Assembly (NCBI GenBank): GCA_035315065.1
Contig: DATFYM010000070.1
Location: 1 to 64,000, forward strand
DNA length: 64,000 nucleotides
Direction of reading: 5' to 3'
Origin: DATFYM01 sp035315065
Lineage (GTDB): Bacteria > Acidobacteriota > Terriglobia > UBA7540
In this document: piece after piece, positions 1-8,253 of the stretch
Layout: every line of letters begins with the position of its first letter
How positions within the stretch are numbered: the first letter of the stretch is position 1
Notes under the pieces: model-generated
What the model was told of the DNA's origin: nothing
The model's input: only the letters and a program-made list of their open reading frames with translations
Databases searched by the model: none
Position numbers and translations under genes: made by a program

Positions 1-45
1 AAACGGTGCTGTTTCGAGCCTTACCAGTCAACGCTAGCACCCCAA

Positions 46-355
46 AATGAGACAATGGAGACAAATGAGACAAATGAGACACTTTCTTTTCGTGTGTAGC
101 ATCAGTAGCTTAGATGGGCAAATACGCACCCCTTGTTCAAAAAATGGAAAAAGTGTGGCATTTTGCCACACTGGCGGTGGCTTTGGAGTGCGGCAGCTTG
201 CTGCCGCTTTATCCTCCGCAGCTTGCTGCGGGCGTTTCCGACGGAAGGAATGCAGGGCGAGGCGCCGCGGAGCAACGGCGCAAGCCCTCAGGTGCGGGAA
301 GCGGCAGCAAGCTGCCGCACTCCAAAAATGGAAGTGTAGCATTGCGGAGTTCTAT
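46..355. repeat. REP-like palindrome block with a long inverted repeat
   Basis: No convincing gene lies in the first 618 bases. Positions 46-81 carry a short tandem pattern of aatgagaca-type units. Positions 152-172 form a hairpin with a 9-bp perfect stem and a 3-base loop. Positions 182-209 and 299-326 are a perfect 28-bp inverted repeat whose core (gcggcagcttgctgccgc) is itself palindromic. A third palindromic stretch, gcagcttgctgcgggc, lies at about 218-233. Short open frames here simply read through the palindromes. The arrangement fits a REP/BIME-type or miniature element. No terminal target duplication was identified. Confidence 0.7.
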
Positions 356-463
356 CAGCGACTCGGTTGGGAGAGCCCTCTGTAAGGCCATCCGTGTGCA
401 TGGTCTTCCTGAACCAACTTCCGGGCCGAGGGGGCGCGGCGTCGCTGGACTTCGCTTCCGCGC
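356..463 (+). repeat. Leader repeat A, copy 1 (upstream of SGNH gene at 619)
   Basis: This stretch of about 108 bases is repeated, at roughly 85% identity by eye, at 1775-1885 in front of the MBOAT gene. Both copies begin cagcnactcggttgg and end acttcgcttccgcgc. The copies precede two genes of unrelated sequence that probably act together, so this is either a shared regulatory leader or a duplication scar. In both copies one frame stays open and reads SVCMVFLNQL followed by GRGG. It may therefore be a remnant of an old coding sequence. Confidence 0.75.
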
Positions 464-618
464 GTTGGGCGGTACCTAGCCTGATGCAGCCGCGCTCGGT
501 AGGCTTCAAAGAGCGCTGGGTTCAGGAAGCCTCAGCCTCAAACAAAGGAGCTGTGATAACATGTGCCGCTTATCGGTCTTGAAGGAGTTCATCGAGATAC
601 CGTGGGGTAACGTATTCG

Positions 619-1599
619 ATGCGGTCACTGCTCATCAAAGCCTCGCTCCTTCTTGCTTCCGTCGTCTTCATGCTTTTATCAGCCGAGGGTCTGCTCCGTT
701 TTTATCCTCCCTTCCGTCCACTTCCGCGCACCTATGTTGGGGAATACGAGAATCGGCAACGCCACTTTTTGGTCGCCGATCCGGTGTTGGGCTGGAAGTT
801 CCGACCCAACTCGGAATTCGGCATCTACCACGCTAACGCTCAGGGGTTTCGAGCCCGCTCAGATTTCGATCCTAATCGGTCTTGCAAGACAATTGCCTTG
901 GCAGGGGATTCCTTCACATTTGGCATGAACGTCGGATACCAAGAAACATTCGCCTCCTTGATCGAGACCGGCCTTCCGGGCACTTGCGTCGATAACATGG
1001 GCATACCGGGGTTTGGGCTCGACCAGATGTGGCTGACGGTTCGTACTCAAGCCCTACCGCTTCACCCGCGCCTGGTCACTGTGGCTTTCATCGGCGCCGA
1101 CTTGGCGCGGAGCGAGGAAGCCTACCGCCCGATGGAGGGCTTCAACAAGCCGACCTTCAAGTTGGTCGATGGCCGGCTGGTTCCCGAGACGGCGCGGGAC
1201 CGCCCGAATTTCCTCGTCCGGTTCTTACAAGCTCATTCCAGTGTGTGGCGGGTGGCGCGGCTGGGCGCTCGCACACTCGGCCAGCACTACCCGTTTGGAG
1301 AATGGTGGACTCTGAATGCCGCCATCCTGGACGCGATTCGAGACGACTGCCGCCGAGCCGGGGTTCCCGTGTTGTTTATCTACATTCCTTCACGCGACTG
1401 GAAAGCCTTCCCCACCCTGAGCGCGTACATGGCGCGCAACCAGGCGAGCTTCATTGACATGTCGGAAGGAGGGTTCGCTCTCACACCCGATATGTATATT
1501 CCAGCAAACGATCACCTGAACGACAAAGGTCATCGGCAGGTCGCGGATGCCGTCCTGCGCTGGCTTCAGCAGAATCCTCAGTTTTTCAAGGGATTCTAG
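619..1599 (+). CDS. SGNH/GDSL-type hydrolase-fold protein, membrane-anchored (copy 1)
   Basis: This 326-residue protein is of the AlgX/AlgJ/DltD-like SGNH type often encoded beside MBOAT acyltransferases. Such proteins act outside the membrane as O-acetylesterases or acyl-transfer partners. A single hydrophobic anchor spans about residues 5-24. The nucleophile block GDSFTFG is at 96-102, and the C-terminal block NDHLNDKGH places the Asp298/His299 region near the end. A plausible Shine-Dalgarno (gtgggg) precedes the ATG. Repeat A lies just upstream and the MBOAT gene follows, so the two are likely partners. The substrate is not known. Confidence 0.85.
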   Translation: MRSLLIKASLLLASVVFMLLSAEGLLRFYPPFRPLPRTYVGEYENRQRHFLVADPVLGWKFRPNSEFGIYHANAQGFRARSDFDPNRSCKTIALAGDSFTFGMNVGYQETFASLIETGLPGTCVDNMGIPGFGLDQMWLTVRTQALPLHPRLVTVAFIGADLARSEEAYRPMEGFNKPTFKLVDGRLVPETARDRPNFLVRFLQAHSSVWRVARLGARTLGQHYPFGEWWTLNAAILDAIRDDCRRAGVPVLFIYIPSRDWKAFPTLSAYMARNQASFIDMSEGGFALTPDMYIPANDHLNDKGHRQVADAVLRWLQQNPQFFKGF

Positions 1600-1643
1600 C
1601 CCACCACCCACAACAGTCGGAGGCTTGCCATTTGCATGCCGGA

Positions 1644-1655
1644 TAGACTAGTCTA
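1644..1655. promoter_or_regulatory. 12-bp perfect palindrome (possible operator)
   Basis: The sequence tagactagtcta is a perfect palindrome in the gap between the SGNH gene and the MBOAT gene. It could be an operator half of unknown purpose or chance; no second copy was seen. Confidence 0.2.
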
Positions 1656-1774
1656 ACAGATTGCCGGAGGGCTAAGAAACGGCGAAGACGGACCTACCCA
1701 ACCCTTGGCCGAACGCTGATCGTTGGTACCGCCATTCGTTGGTTGTCCTACTGTCCCTTACGCCGACCTTTTTT

Positions 1775-1885
1775 CAGCAACTCGGTTGGGGAAACCCTCG
1801 GTAGCAGCATCCGTGTGCATGGTCTTTCTGAACCAACTTCTGGGCCGAGGGGGCATGGGGGCGTCGGCGGACTTCGCTTCCGCGC
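1775..1885 (+). repeat. Leader repeat A, copy 2 (upstream of / into MBOAT gene)
   Basis: This is the second copy of the sequence at 356-463. The open frame of the MBOAT gene extends back through it to 1723. Because the same sequence precedes an unrelated gene at copy 1, the residues it would encode are unlikely to be part of the enzyme. Confidence 0.75.
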
Positions 1886-3195
1886 AAATCCCGGCGATCG
1901 GGCTGGGCGCTGCCCAACCCTCCGCGCGCGCGGTTGACGCGCGAGAGGTGCGGGCCACGCCGCACCTGGGACGTTTTCTCGTCTTAGCGGCGCAACTCGC
2001 ACTCCTGCTGCTGATCTTCCATCTGTACCACACCTCGGACAAGCCCGAATTCCTGCTCATGGTCAACCTGGTCTTCGGAGCTTTCCTTATTCACTACTGG
2101 CTGCCTTTTCGCTTCAAGGAGCCATTCTGGGTTGCGGTCTCGCTGGGTGGGGCCTTTCTCTTGCTGCGGCCTCGCCTGGCTTTGCTCCTCATTGCCGTTG
2201 GGCTGGCGATCTTCCTAATCCTGCGCAGTCGCGTCCCGTACAGGTTCCGGGTATTGGCGCTGGGGCTCATCTTCGCGGTGCTTATCTACGGCCGCGCCAT
2301 GGGAAAGTTGCCCATGTTCTTCCCCGTGTTTGGCGCCATTTTCATGTTCCGGATCATCATCTACGTCTACGATCTGGCCCACAGCAAGCAACCCGCGCAG
2401 TTGCTGCCCTTCCTGGGTTATTTCTTCCTGCTGCCCAACTACTTTTTCACGCTCTTCCCGGTGATCGACTTCCAGACCATGCGGCGGACCTATTATCAGC
2501 GCGACATCCACGTTATCGCGCAGCAGGGAATCCACTGGATGACGCGCGGCACCATCCAACTAATGCTCTATCGACTGGTAGTGTACTTCAATGACACCTA
2601 CCTGCCGGATCGCGTGACCAGCCTGGGGGCGCTGGTTTCGACGACGGTCCTTACCTATCTGCTCTATTTGAACGTCTCCGGGCAGTTCCACTTGATCGTC
2701 GGCATGCTCCACCTCTTCGGTTACGATCTTCCGGAAACGAATCGCAAGTATCTTCTGGCCAGAGGCCTCACGGACTTCTGGCGCCGGATCAACATCTATT
2801 GGAAAGACTTCATGGTGAAGATCGTCTATTTCCCCGTCTACTTCAAGCTGCGCAAGCGGGGAGACCTTCGTGCCCAGGTGATCGCAACCGCAGCCGTCTT
2901 TTTCGCCACCTGGGCCTTGCATTCTTATCAGTCTTTCTGGCTACGCGGTCAGTTTATCCCCAGTTGGCCGGACACCCTTTTCTGGGGGATTCTGGGCCTA
3001 CTGGTGATTGCCAACGTGCTCTACGAGGGCCGTCATAAGCCCCAACCGCAGGATTCCTCCTGGCAAGGCCGCGCGCTCAGGGGGGTGCAGGTGCTGGGAA
3101 CTTTTGCGCTCATCTCTAACTTGTGGTTCCTGTGGTCCGCGCCCAGCATAGGGGCCTGGATCTACTTGATGACTCATTGGATGCATCGGGGCTGA
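1855..3195 (+). CDS. MBOAT-family membrane-bound O-acyltransferase (AlgI/DltB-like)
   Basis: This polytopic membrane acyltransferase probably passes an acyl group across the membrane to a glycan, working with SGNH partners. Hydrophobic segments run along the whole protein. The MBOAT signatures are a DFWRRINIYWKDF stretch and the catalytic histidine in WALHSYQSFW (codon 2920-2922). The frame is open from 1723, but that part covers leader repeat A. The start is therefore uncertain: ATG 1855 or GTG 1948 are possible, and neither has a well-spaced ribosome site. The next SGNH gene starts directly after the stop (TGA then ATG), so the two are translationally coupled. Typical MBOATs are about 450-500 residues, which fits. 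Confidence 0.85.
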   Translation: MGASADFASAQIPAIGLGAAQPSARAVDAREVRATPHLGRFLVLAAQLALLLLIFHLYHTSDKPEFLLMVNLVFGAFLIHYWLPFRFKEPFWVAVSLGGAFLLLRPRLALLLIAVGLAIFLILRSRVPYRFRVLALGLIFAVLIYGRAMGKLPMFFPVFGAIFMFRIIIYVYDLAHSKQPAQLLPFLGYFFLLPNYFFTLFPVIDFQTMRRTYYQRDIHVIAQQGIHWMTRGTIQLMLYRLVVYFNDTYLPDRVTSLGALVSTTVLTYLLYLNVSGQFHLIVGMLHLFGYDLPETNRKYLLARGLTDFWRRINIYWKDFMVKIVYFPVYFKLRKRGDLRAQVIATAAVFFATWALHSYQSFWLRGQFIPSWPDTLFWGILGLLVIANVLYEGRHKPQPQDSSWQGRALRGVQVLGTFALISNLWFLWSAPSIGAWIYLMTHWMHRG

Positions 3196-4323
3196 ATGAT
3201 AAACGCGTGGCTGAACAGCAAGAGCGGGTGGCGTGATGCCGTGCTGGTCTTGGTAACCCTGATCGGCCTGGCGGGGTTCGAGAAAGCTGCGCTTATCGTG
3301 TACACCACCCCGCTTGGCCGCTATCCCGCCATGATGCTGGAAGTGATGCGCAGCGCGGTGCGCAACCCCGGGAATGCCGGGTACTACGAGAGGCTGTTCA
3401 GGGGGACCGGCGAGGTCGCGCCTGACCCCAGGTACATTCACGACAACAGCTTTCGGGTTTACCGGCTGAGGCCCAACCTTGAACAGAAGGTCACCGGGTG
3501 GACGACGAACAGTTTCGGCTTGATCGGTCGAGAGTGTTCCCTGCACAGACCGCCCCACACGCGACGGGTGGCGTTGCTGGGAGACTCGATAACCGCGGGG
3601 TTTGGCCTGGATGACCCGAACCGTACTTTCGGGGGGTTGCTGGAGGACCGGCTGAATGCGACGAAGGCTATGCCCGAGCGGCTCGAGATCCTCAACTTCG
3701 CGGTAACAGGGTACCATCTTACGCAGATCCTCGACGTCACGGCCGAGGATGTGCCTCGTTTCGAGCCTGACGTTTACATGCTGGCGCTGACCGAGCTCTC
3801 GGTTTTCAGGAACTGGGATGAGCACTTGGTACAACTGATTCAGTTGGGGATCGACCCGAAGTACGATTTCCTCCGAGAGACCGTCCGCAGAGCCGGAGTA
3901 TCGAGAAAGGATGACTCCGTCTTGATGTATGCCAAGCTGGCTCCGTTCCGCCTGCCTGTCCTGCGGGAACTGTTGGGGGAAATGAAATCCCACGCGGATC
4001 ACGCCCATGCTCCCTTCCTTGTACTCCTGGTGCCCACCGCGGAGGAGGGCGATCTGAGCAAGAAGCGGTTCGATGGTATCCCGGAATTGCTGGCCTTGCG
4101 GCATATTAGGTTCATCGATCTGCTGGACACGTTCGATAACATTGCGGATATGGACGCGTTTCGAATCAGTTCAACGGATGTCCATCCCAACGAGCGCGGC
4201 CATGCCATGATTTTCGAGAACCTCTACGCCAAGCTTCGGGCGCGGCCGGATGCCTGGGCCGACTTGGTAGGCGAGAGCGCCGTCCGTGAGGCCACGGATG
4301 TGAACCGGCGGGCAGCGTTTTGA
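3196..4323 (+). CDS. SGNH/GDSL-type hydrolase-fold protein (copy 2, MBOAT partner)
   Basis: This 375-residue protein abuts the MBOAT stop codon with no gap, the classic arrangement of an acyltransferase and its SGNH partner (as in alginate or D-alanine transfer). A hydrophobic N-terminal segment at about residues 13-36 is a signal anchor. The nucleophile block GDSITAGFG begins at residue 129. The C-terminal block STDVHPNERGH supplies the Asp and His. It overlaps the start (TTG) of the following chimeric GT gene by four bases. Confidence 0.87.
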   Translation: MINAWLNSKSGWRDAVLVLVTLIGLAGFEKAALIVYTTPLGRYPAMMLEVMRSAVRNPGNAGYYERLFRGTGEVAPDPRYIHDNSFRVYRLRPNLEQKVTGWTTNSFGLIGRECSLHRPPHTRRVALLGDSITAGFGLDDPNRTFGGLLEDRLNATKAMPERLEILNFAVTGYHLTQILDVTAEDVPRFEPDVYMLALTELSVFRNWDEHLVQLIQLGIDPKYDFLRETVRRAGVSRKDDSVLMYAKLAPFRLPVLRELLGEMKSHADHAHAPFLVLLVPTAEEGDLSKKRFDGIPELLALRHIRFIDLLDTFDNIADMDAFRISSTDVHPNERGHAMIFENLYAKLRARPDAWADLVGESAVREATDVNRRAAF

Positions 4324-6215
4324 ACTCAGCGTCAGCGGGGCCAAAATTGGACTTGTCTCATAGCCCGTCAGCTTTTTGTGGCGAACTCGGCTCTGCCCGC
4401 GACTCGAAAGCGAGTATTCGGTGGTTTTCTTTTCCCGCTTCGGGTTTCTGGCGATCTCTAATCGCGCGGTTCGGACGGGGAGCGAGCGGCTCGTCTTCAT
4501 ACGTGGTGGCCTGGGGGAGGAGTCAGTTATTCGTTCGGCTTGGACGGCTCAGTGCCATCAACAGCCTGCTGGTGACACTGGTGCTCGCGTTGGTGCTGGC
4601 CAGGGATCTCACCACCTGGCAACTGGTCCCGATCTACTTCGCCACTCCCCTGGCCTTTTTGGTGGCCGGGGCTATCGTCGCGCTGCCTATTTCCGGGACA
4701 ATCCAGCGAGCCGGCCCGCAACCCAGATTTCCAACCTCCCTACTGCTCACTGGCGTGGCTTTGCTGGGACTTGCTCTGCGGCTGTTTCGGATCGATTCTC
4801 CCAGCGTCTGGTACGACGAAATCTTTACGCTAAGTGTCAGTCGGCTTCCGTTTGCCCCGATGAATGCAGCCCTCATTCGGGACATCGTGCATCCACCTCT
4901 GCATTACTATGTCCTTCATGGATGGTTTCAGGCATTTGGTTTCGGGCCGTTTCAGGCTCGTTTGCTGTCGGCATGCTATGGTACCCTCGCGGTTCTGGCA
5001 ATCTATGTTCTGGCAAGCTACCTGTTCGACCGCCGCACGACGGTATTGTCGGCGTTGCTGCTCGCCGTCTCCCAGTTGGCGATCATGTACTCCCAGGAAG
5101 CGCGACCCTACGCGCAGTTCCTGTTGATTTTTCTTGGTTGCGTGTACCTGTTCCTGCGGGCCCTGCGAGAGAAAAGCCTTCCGCTCTGGATCGTATTCCT
5201 TTGCCTCTCCTCTCTACTCATCTACACGCATTATTACGGCTTCTTGGTTCTGCTCTCTGTTATCCTGTTCGGCATTGTCTATCGGAAGCGGTACTCTCTC
5301 CCGGCAAAGTGGCTGTTGGGCGGCACCTTCGGATTAGCACTGGCGTATCTGCCGTGGTTCACCAGCGGCGTCATCGGCCAGGCGTTACACGGAACAAAGG
5401 CCCAGACGCTCGGCGCGTGGGCGCATTCGGGCCCTGAGCGCGTGCACTGGTTCACATTCATCACGTCGCTGAATACGTTTAACAACGGGCGGCCCAACGG
5501 GCTTCTGGCTTTGGCTCCCTGGTGGACGTTCATCGTCGGAGGGCTGTTGTTCAGCCTCCCGGCTGCGTTTGCACTCCGACCGTTTGTGGTACGGCAATCG
5601 GACAGAACGGATGAGGGCAACGAGCGGGAGAACCTGGTATTTCTGGTGCTGTTGCTCGCGGTGCCGATGGCTCTGGCGCTCGCCGCCGGTTTTGTGCGAC
5701 GGACCTACGATGTCAAGTACGTGGCGTTCTGTGCCGCTCCTTACTACATCCTGGTGGCTCGCGGCATCTCCACGATGCGTTCGGCGGCAGTGCGTTGGGC
5801 GTTCATCGCCTTTCTACTGGCGTATAGTGTTCGGTCTTTGCGCGCAAACTACTTCATCCCTTACAAGGAGGACTACAAGGGCGCCCTGGCTTCCATGGCC
5901 CACGATTACCGGCCGGGCGACTGTGCAGTGGTTGCCCAACCATGGGAGGAACGGCAAGCGCGCTGGGCTTGGTCCATCTATGAGGGCGACCAGCCTGATC
6001 TGCGAGTCGTCCCGCTCGACTCGACCCTGTCCCCGGCGGCGCAGTGCCAGAGAGTCTGGCTCATCTCCGTCCTTTATCGGGAGACGCCGCCTGCAGTCGA
6101 AGCGGCTGAATCGGCCCGGCGGAGACTCGCACCAAGCTACGCCACGATCGAGCGGCGGCGATTCTTCTGGGTGGATATTGACCTCTACGGGGCGGTGCGG
6201 GCGGCGCCGAGATGA
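4320..6215 (+). CDS. GT-C (GT39/ArnT-like) glycosyltransferase with a fused remnant of a spermidine-synthase-like protein
   Basis: From about residue 134 this is a GT39/ArnT-type polyprenyl-phosphate-sugar transferase. It has the WYDE motif (residues 164-167) in the first outer loop, IVHPPLHYY next, and many membrane spans. Residues about 59-129, such as SYVVAWGRSQLFVRLGRLSA, are clearly related to residues about 69-137 of the membrane spermidine-synthase-like protein encoded at 16657. A further piece just upstream (encoding SVVFFSRFGFLAIS) matches in another frame, so the remnant is frameshifted. The start is TTG in a TTGA overlap with the SGNH gene. Whether the chimera is translated from here, or the GT has its own internal start, cannot be decided by eye. 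Confidence 0.8.
   Translation: MNSASAGPKLDLSHSPSAFCGELGSARDSKASIRWFSFPASGFWRSLIARFGRGASGSSSYVVAWGRSQLFVRLGRLSAINSLLVTLVLALVLARDLTTWQLVPIYFATPLAFLVAGAIVALPISGTIQRAGPQPRFPTSLLLTGVALLGLALRLFRIDSPSVWYDEIFTLSVSRLPFAPMNAALIRDIVHPPLHYYVLHGWFQAFGFGPFQARLLSACYGTLAVLAIYVLASYLFDRRTTVLSALLLAVSQLAIMYSQEARPYAQFLLIFLGCVYLFLRALREKSLPLWIVFLCLSSLLIYTHYYGFLVLLSVILFGIVYRKRYSLPAKWLLGGTFGLALAYLPWFTSGVIGQALHGTKAQTLGAWAHSGPERVHWFTFITSLNTFNNGRPNGLLALAPWWTFIVGGLLFSLPAAFALRPFVVRQSDRTDEGNERENLVFLVLLLAVPMALALAAGFVRRTYDVKYVAFCAAPYYILVARGISTMRSAAVRWAFIAFLLAYSVRSLRANYFIPYKEDYKGALASMAHDYRPGDCAVVAQPWEERQARWAWSIYEGDQPDLRVVPLDSTLSPAAQCQRVWLISVLYRETPPAVEAAESARRRLAPSYATIERRRFFWVDIDLYGAVRAAPR
4395..4710 (+). pseudogene. Degenerate fragment of membrane spermidine-synthase-like gene, fused to GT39 gene
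   Basis: The nucleotide sequence aligns with about 16770-17062, for example the shared stretches tattcggtggttttc, tcatacgtggtggcc and caacagcctgctggtg. At least one frame change separates the first part (open in the frame of 4376) from the second (in frame with the GT gene). Similarity stops at the TIQ codons near 4707, where the GT39-like sequence takes over. Confidence 0.8.
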
Positions 6216-6269
6216 AGGCAGGTTTGTTCTAGCAGGGCGCTGAGAACCCTGTTCCGAGCGGTGTTGGTA

Positions 6270-6330
6270 GCGGCGCCCTCTAGGGCGGCACTTTGAATTC
6301 AGCAAGATGCCCGGCTGAAGCCGGCCGCTA
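6270..6330. repeat. Two small REP-like hairpins
   Basis: The sequence cgccctctagggcg (about 6274-6287) is a 6-bp stem, and ccggctgaagccgg (about 6311-6324) is a second stem, both in the gap between two GT genes. They resemble the REP palindromes elsewhere in the window and could also slow transcription. There is no T-run after either. Confidence 0.45.
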
Positions 6331-6424
6331 CGAGTGCCCACGAGCGGGCGGCAGAGCCGCTAGCCGCTGTCAAATCTTAAGTGTTACAGCACACTAGCAC
6401 GATCGGTTATACTTATACTCGGTA

Positions 6425-8248
6425 ATGTCTCAACACGGGCGAACGAGTTGGGAACCCTTCTTTATGCATGAGAGGCCAAAACGATGGACCATGCCGATCC
6501 CGGGTAATGGGCACGGCGCTCTTATGGGAGTCGTCCTCTTGTTGCTTGCCGGCATGGGCGTAGCGCAAATCGTTTCAACCTACCATGTTTTCAGTCAGAT
6601 AACTGACGAGCCAGCCCATCTGGCAACCGGCATGGAATGGCTTCAACAGGGAACCTACACGTTGGAGCCGCTACACCCTCCGCTTGCGCGGATCGCCGTC
6701 GCGCTAGGTCCTTATCTGTCCGGGCTCAGGTTGGCCGGCCAAGGCGACGTATGGCAAGAAGGGAATGGAATCCTCCTTGCTCGCGGGCGATATCTGCACA
6801 ATCTGACGCTAGCGCGATTGGGCACCCTGCCGTTTTTCCTTATCGCCACCCTCCTGGTCTGGTACTGGGCTCGGGTTCGATACGGGAATGGTCCTGCCCT
6901 CGTGGCGACGTTGCTCTTCACCACTTCTCCGGTTGTCCTAGCTCATGCCGGTGTGGCCACCACCGATATGGCTATCACCGCCGGCTTCACCGGCGCCCTC
7001 ATATCGTTCATTAACTTGCTGGACCGGCCGACCTACCTTCGATCCGCCGTACTCGGCGTCGCGCTGGGGCTTGCCATTCTCTGTAAGTTCAGCGCCTTGG
7101 TCTTCCTGCCCGCTTGTGGGTTAGCTTTGTTGGCTTGGCGATTTCTTGGACGAGACAAAAAAGAAGAGCCCCCGGTAAGCGATCGATTTCAATGGCGTGG
7201 AGGCATTGCCCTTATCGCGCTCGCAATGTGTTTGGTAGTTTGGGCCGGGTACCGGTTCTCCGTTGGCTCGCTCACTTCGGCTGCCGACAGGCCGCACGCC
7301 AAACTCGACCGTCTCCTGCGCTCAAGCCGCACTCTCCACAAGGTAGCTTATGCGGCGGTTGAATTCCCTTGGGTCCCAGCACCGGCTTTTTTCCGGGGAC
7401 TTGATCGAGTACGCAAGAAGGAGGCACGGGGTCATACGGGTTACCTGCTTGGCCAGGTTCGCGAGAGAGGTTGGTGGTACTTCTTCCCTGTCGCATTGGC
7501 GGTGAAGACCACATTACCGTTGTTAGTTCTCATCGGTATGGGAGCCTTCTACCTCGGAAAGTCCGCATGGGCCGAGAAAAACTGGATTGCGGCGGCGCCG
7601 CTGGTTGCCGCCCTGGCACTCCTGCTCGTATGTATACCCAGCCACATCAACATCGGAGTCCGTCATATTCTCCCCATTTTTCCTCTATTTGCCATCATCG
7701 CCGGAGTCGGTGCCTGTTGGTTTTGGAACCGTGCCAAGCTTTCGGGCAGTCCCAAGCTGAAGTATGCAGGAGTCGCCGTAATTCTACCTCTCTTGGCTTG
7801 GCACCTCACCGCCTCAATCCGAGCCCATCCCGATTACCTCGCGTATTTCAACGAGTTGGCTGGCCAGCATCCGGAAAGGATCTTGATTGACAGCGATTTG
7901 GACTGGGGCCAGGACTTGCTTCGTTTGTCTGCGGTCCTGCGGGAGAAGCGTGTTCCCGAGGTGTCCATTGCGTACGCAGGCAGCCAGGGCCTGGACCTGA
8001 CTCAGTTTGGTCTCCCACCGTTTCGGGTACTCGCTCCTCATACGCCAGCCGACGGTTGGATTGCCATCAGTCTGCTCCGACTTAAAGCCGGAGGGCTCGG
8101 TTTCCCCAAGGACAGCTTCTCTTGGCTCGAGGCCTACAAACCAGTAGGTCTGGCTGGCCGGTCCATCTGGCTGTTCTATGTGCCGGACACAGCTCGCGGA
8201 GAAGCAGGAATGGGTTCTCCCCAACTCCCGCAAGGAGCGGGCCAATAA
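6425..8248 (+). CDS. GT-C family (GT39/PMT-like) membrane glycosyltransferase
   Basis: This 607-residue polytopic protein has the GT-C catalytic motif DEPAHLATG (Asp61-Glu62) in the first periplasmic loop, the following LHPPLAR motif, and about ten membrane segments. The C-terminal outer domain holds SDLDWGQDL, typical of phospholipid-carrier-dependent glycosyltransferases. These enzymes take a sugar from a polyprenyl phosphate outside the membrane. The start may instead be ATG 6464 or 6491, because a TATACT box at 6414-6419 lies very close to 6425. The next SGNH gene begins six bases after the stop, so they form an operon. Confidence 0.85.
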   Translation: MSQHGRTSWEPFFMHERPKRWTMPIPGNGHGALMGVVLLLLAGMGVAQIVSTYHVFSQITDEPAHLATGMEWLQQGTYTLEPLHPPLARIAVALGPYLSGLRLAGQGDVWQEGNGILLARGRYLHNLTLARLGTLPFFLIATLLVWYWARVRYGNGPALVATLLFTTSPVVLAHAGVATTDMAITAGFTGALISFINLLDRPTYLRSAVLGVALGLAILCKFSALVFLPACGLALLAWRFLGRDKKEEPPVSDRFQWRGGIALIALAMCLVVWAGYRFSVGSLTSAADRPHAKLDRLLRSSRTLHKVAYAAVEFPWVPAPAFFRGLDRVRKKEARGHTGYLLGQVRERGWWYFFPVALAVKTTLPLLVLIGMGAFYLGKSAWAEKNWIAAAPLVAALALLLVCIPSHINIGVRHILPIFPLFAIIAGVGACWFWNRAKLSGSPKLKYAGVAVILPLLAWHLTASIRAHPDYLAYFNELAGQHPERILIDSDLDWGQDLLRLSAVLREKRVPEVSIAYAGSQGLDLTQFGLPPFRVLAPHTPADGWIAISLLRLKAGGLGFPKDSFSWLEAYKPVGLAGRSIWLFYVPDTARGEAGMGSPQLPQGAGQ

Positions 8249-8253
8249 TCCTT

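Noticed and set aside
47..479. Several overlapping open frames at the left edge
   Set aside because: They read through palindromic repeats on both strands and have no family motif or ribosome site.
1723..1854. Longer N-terminus for the MBOAT protein
   Set aside because: It lies in leader repeat A, which also precedes an unrelated gene.
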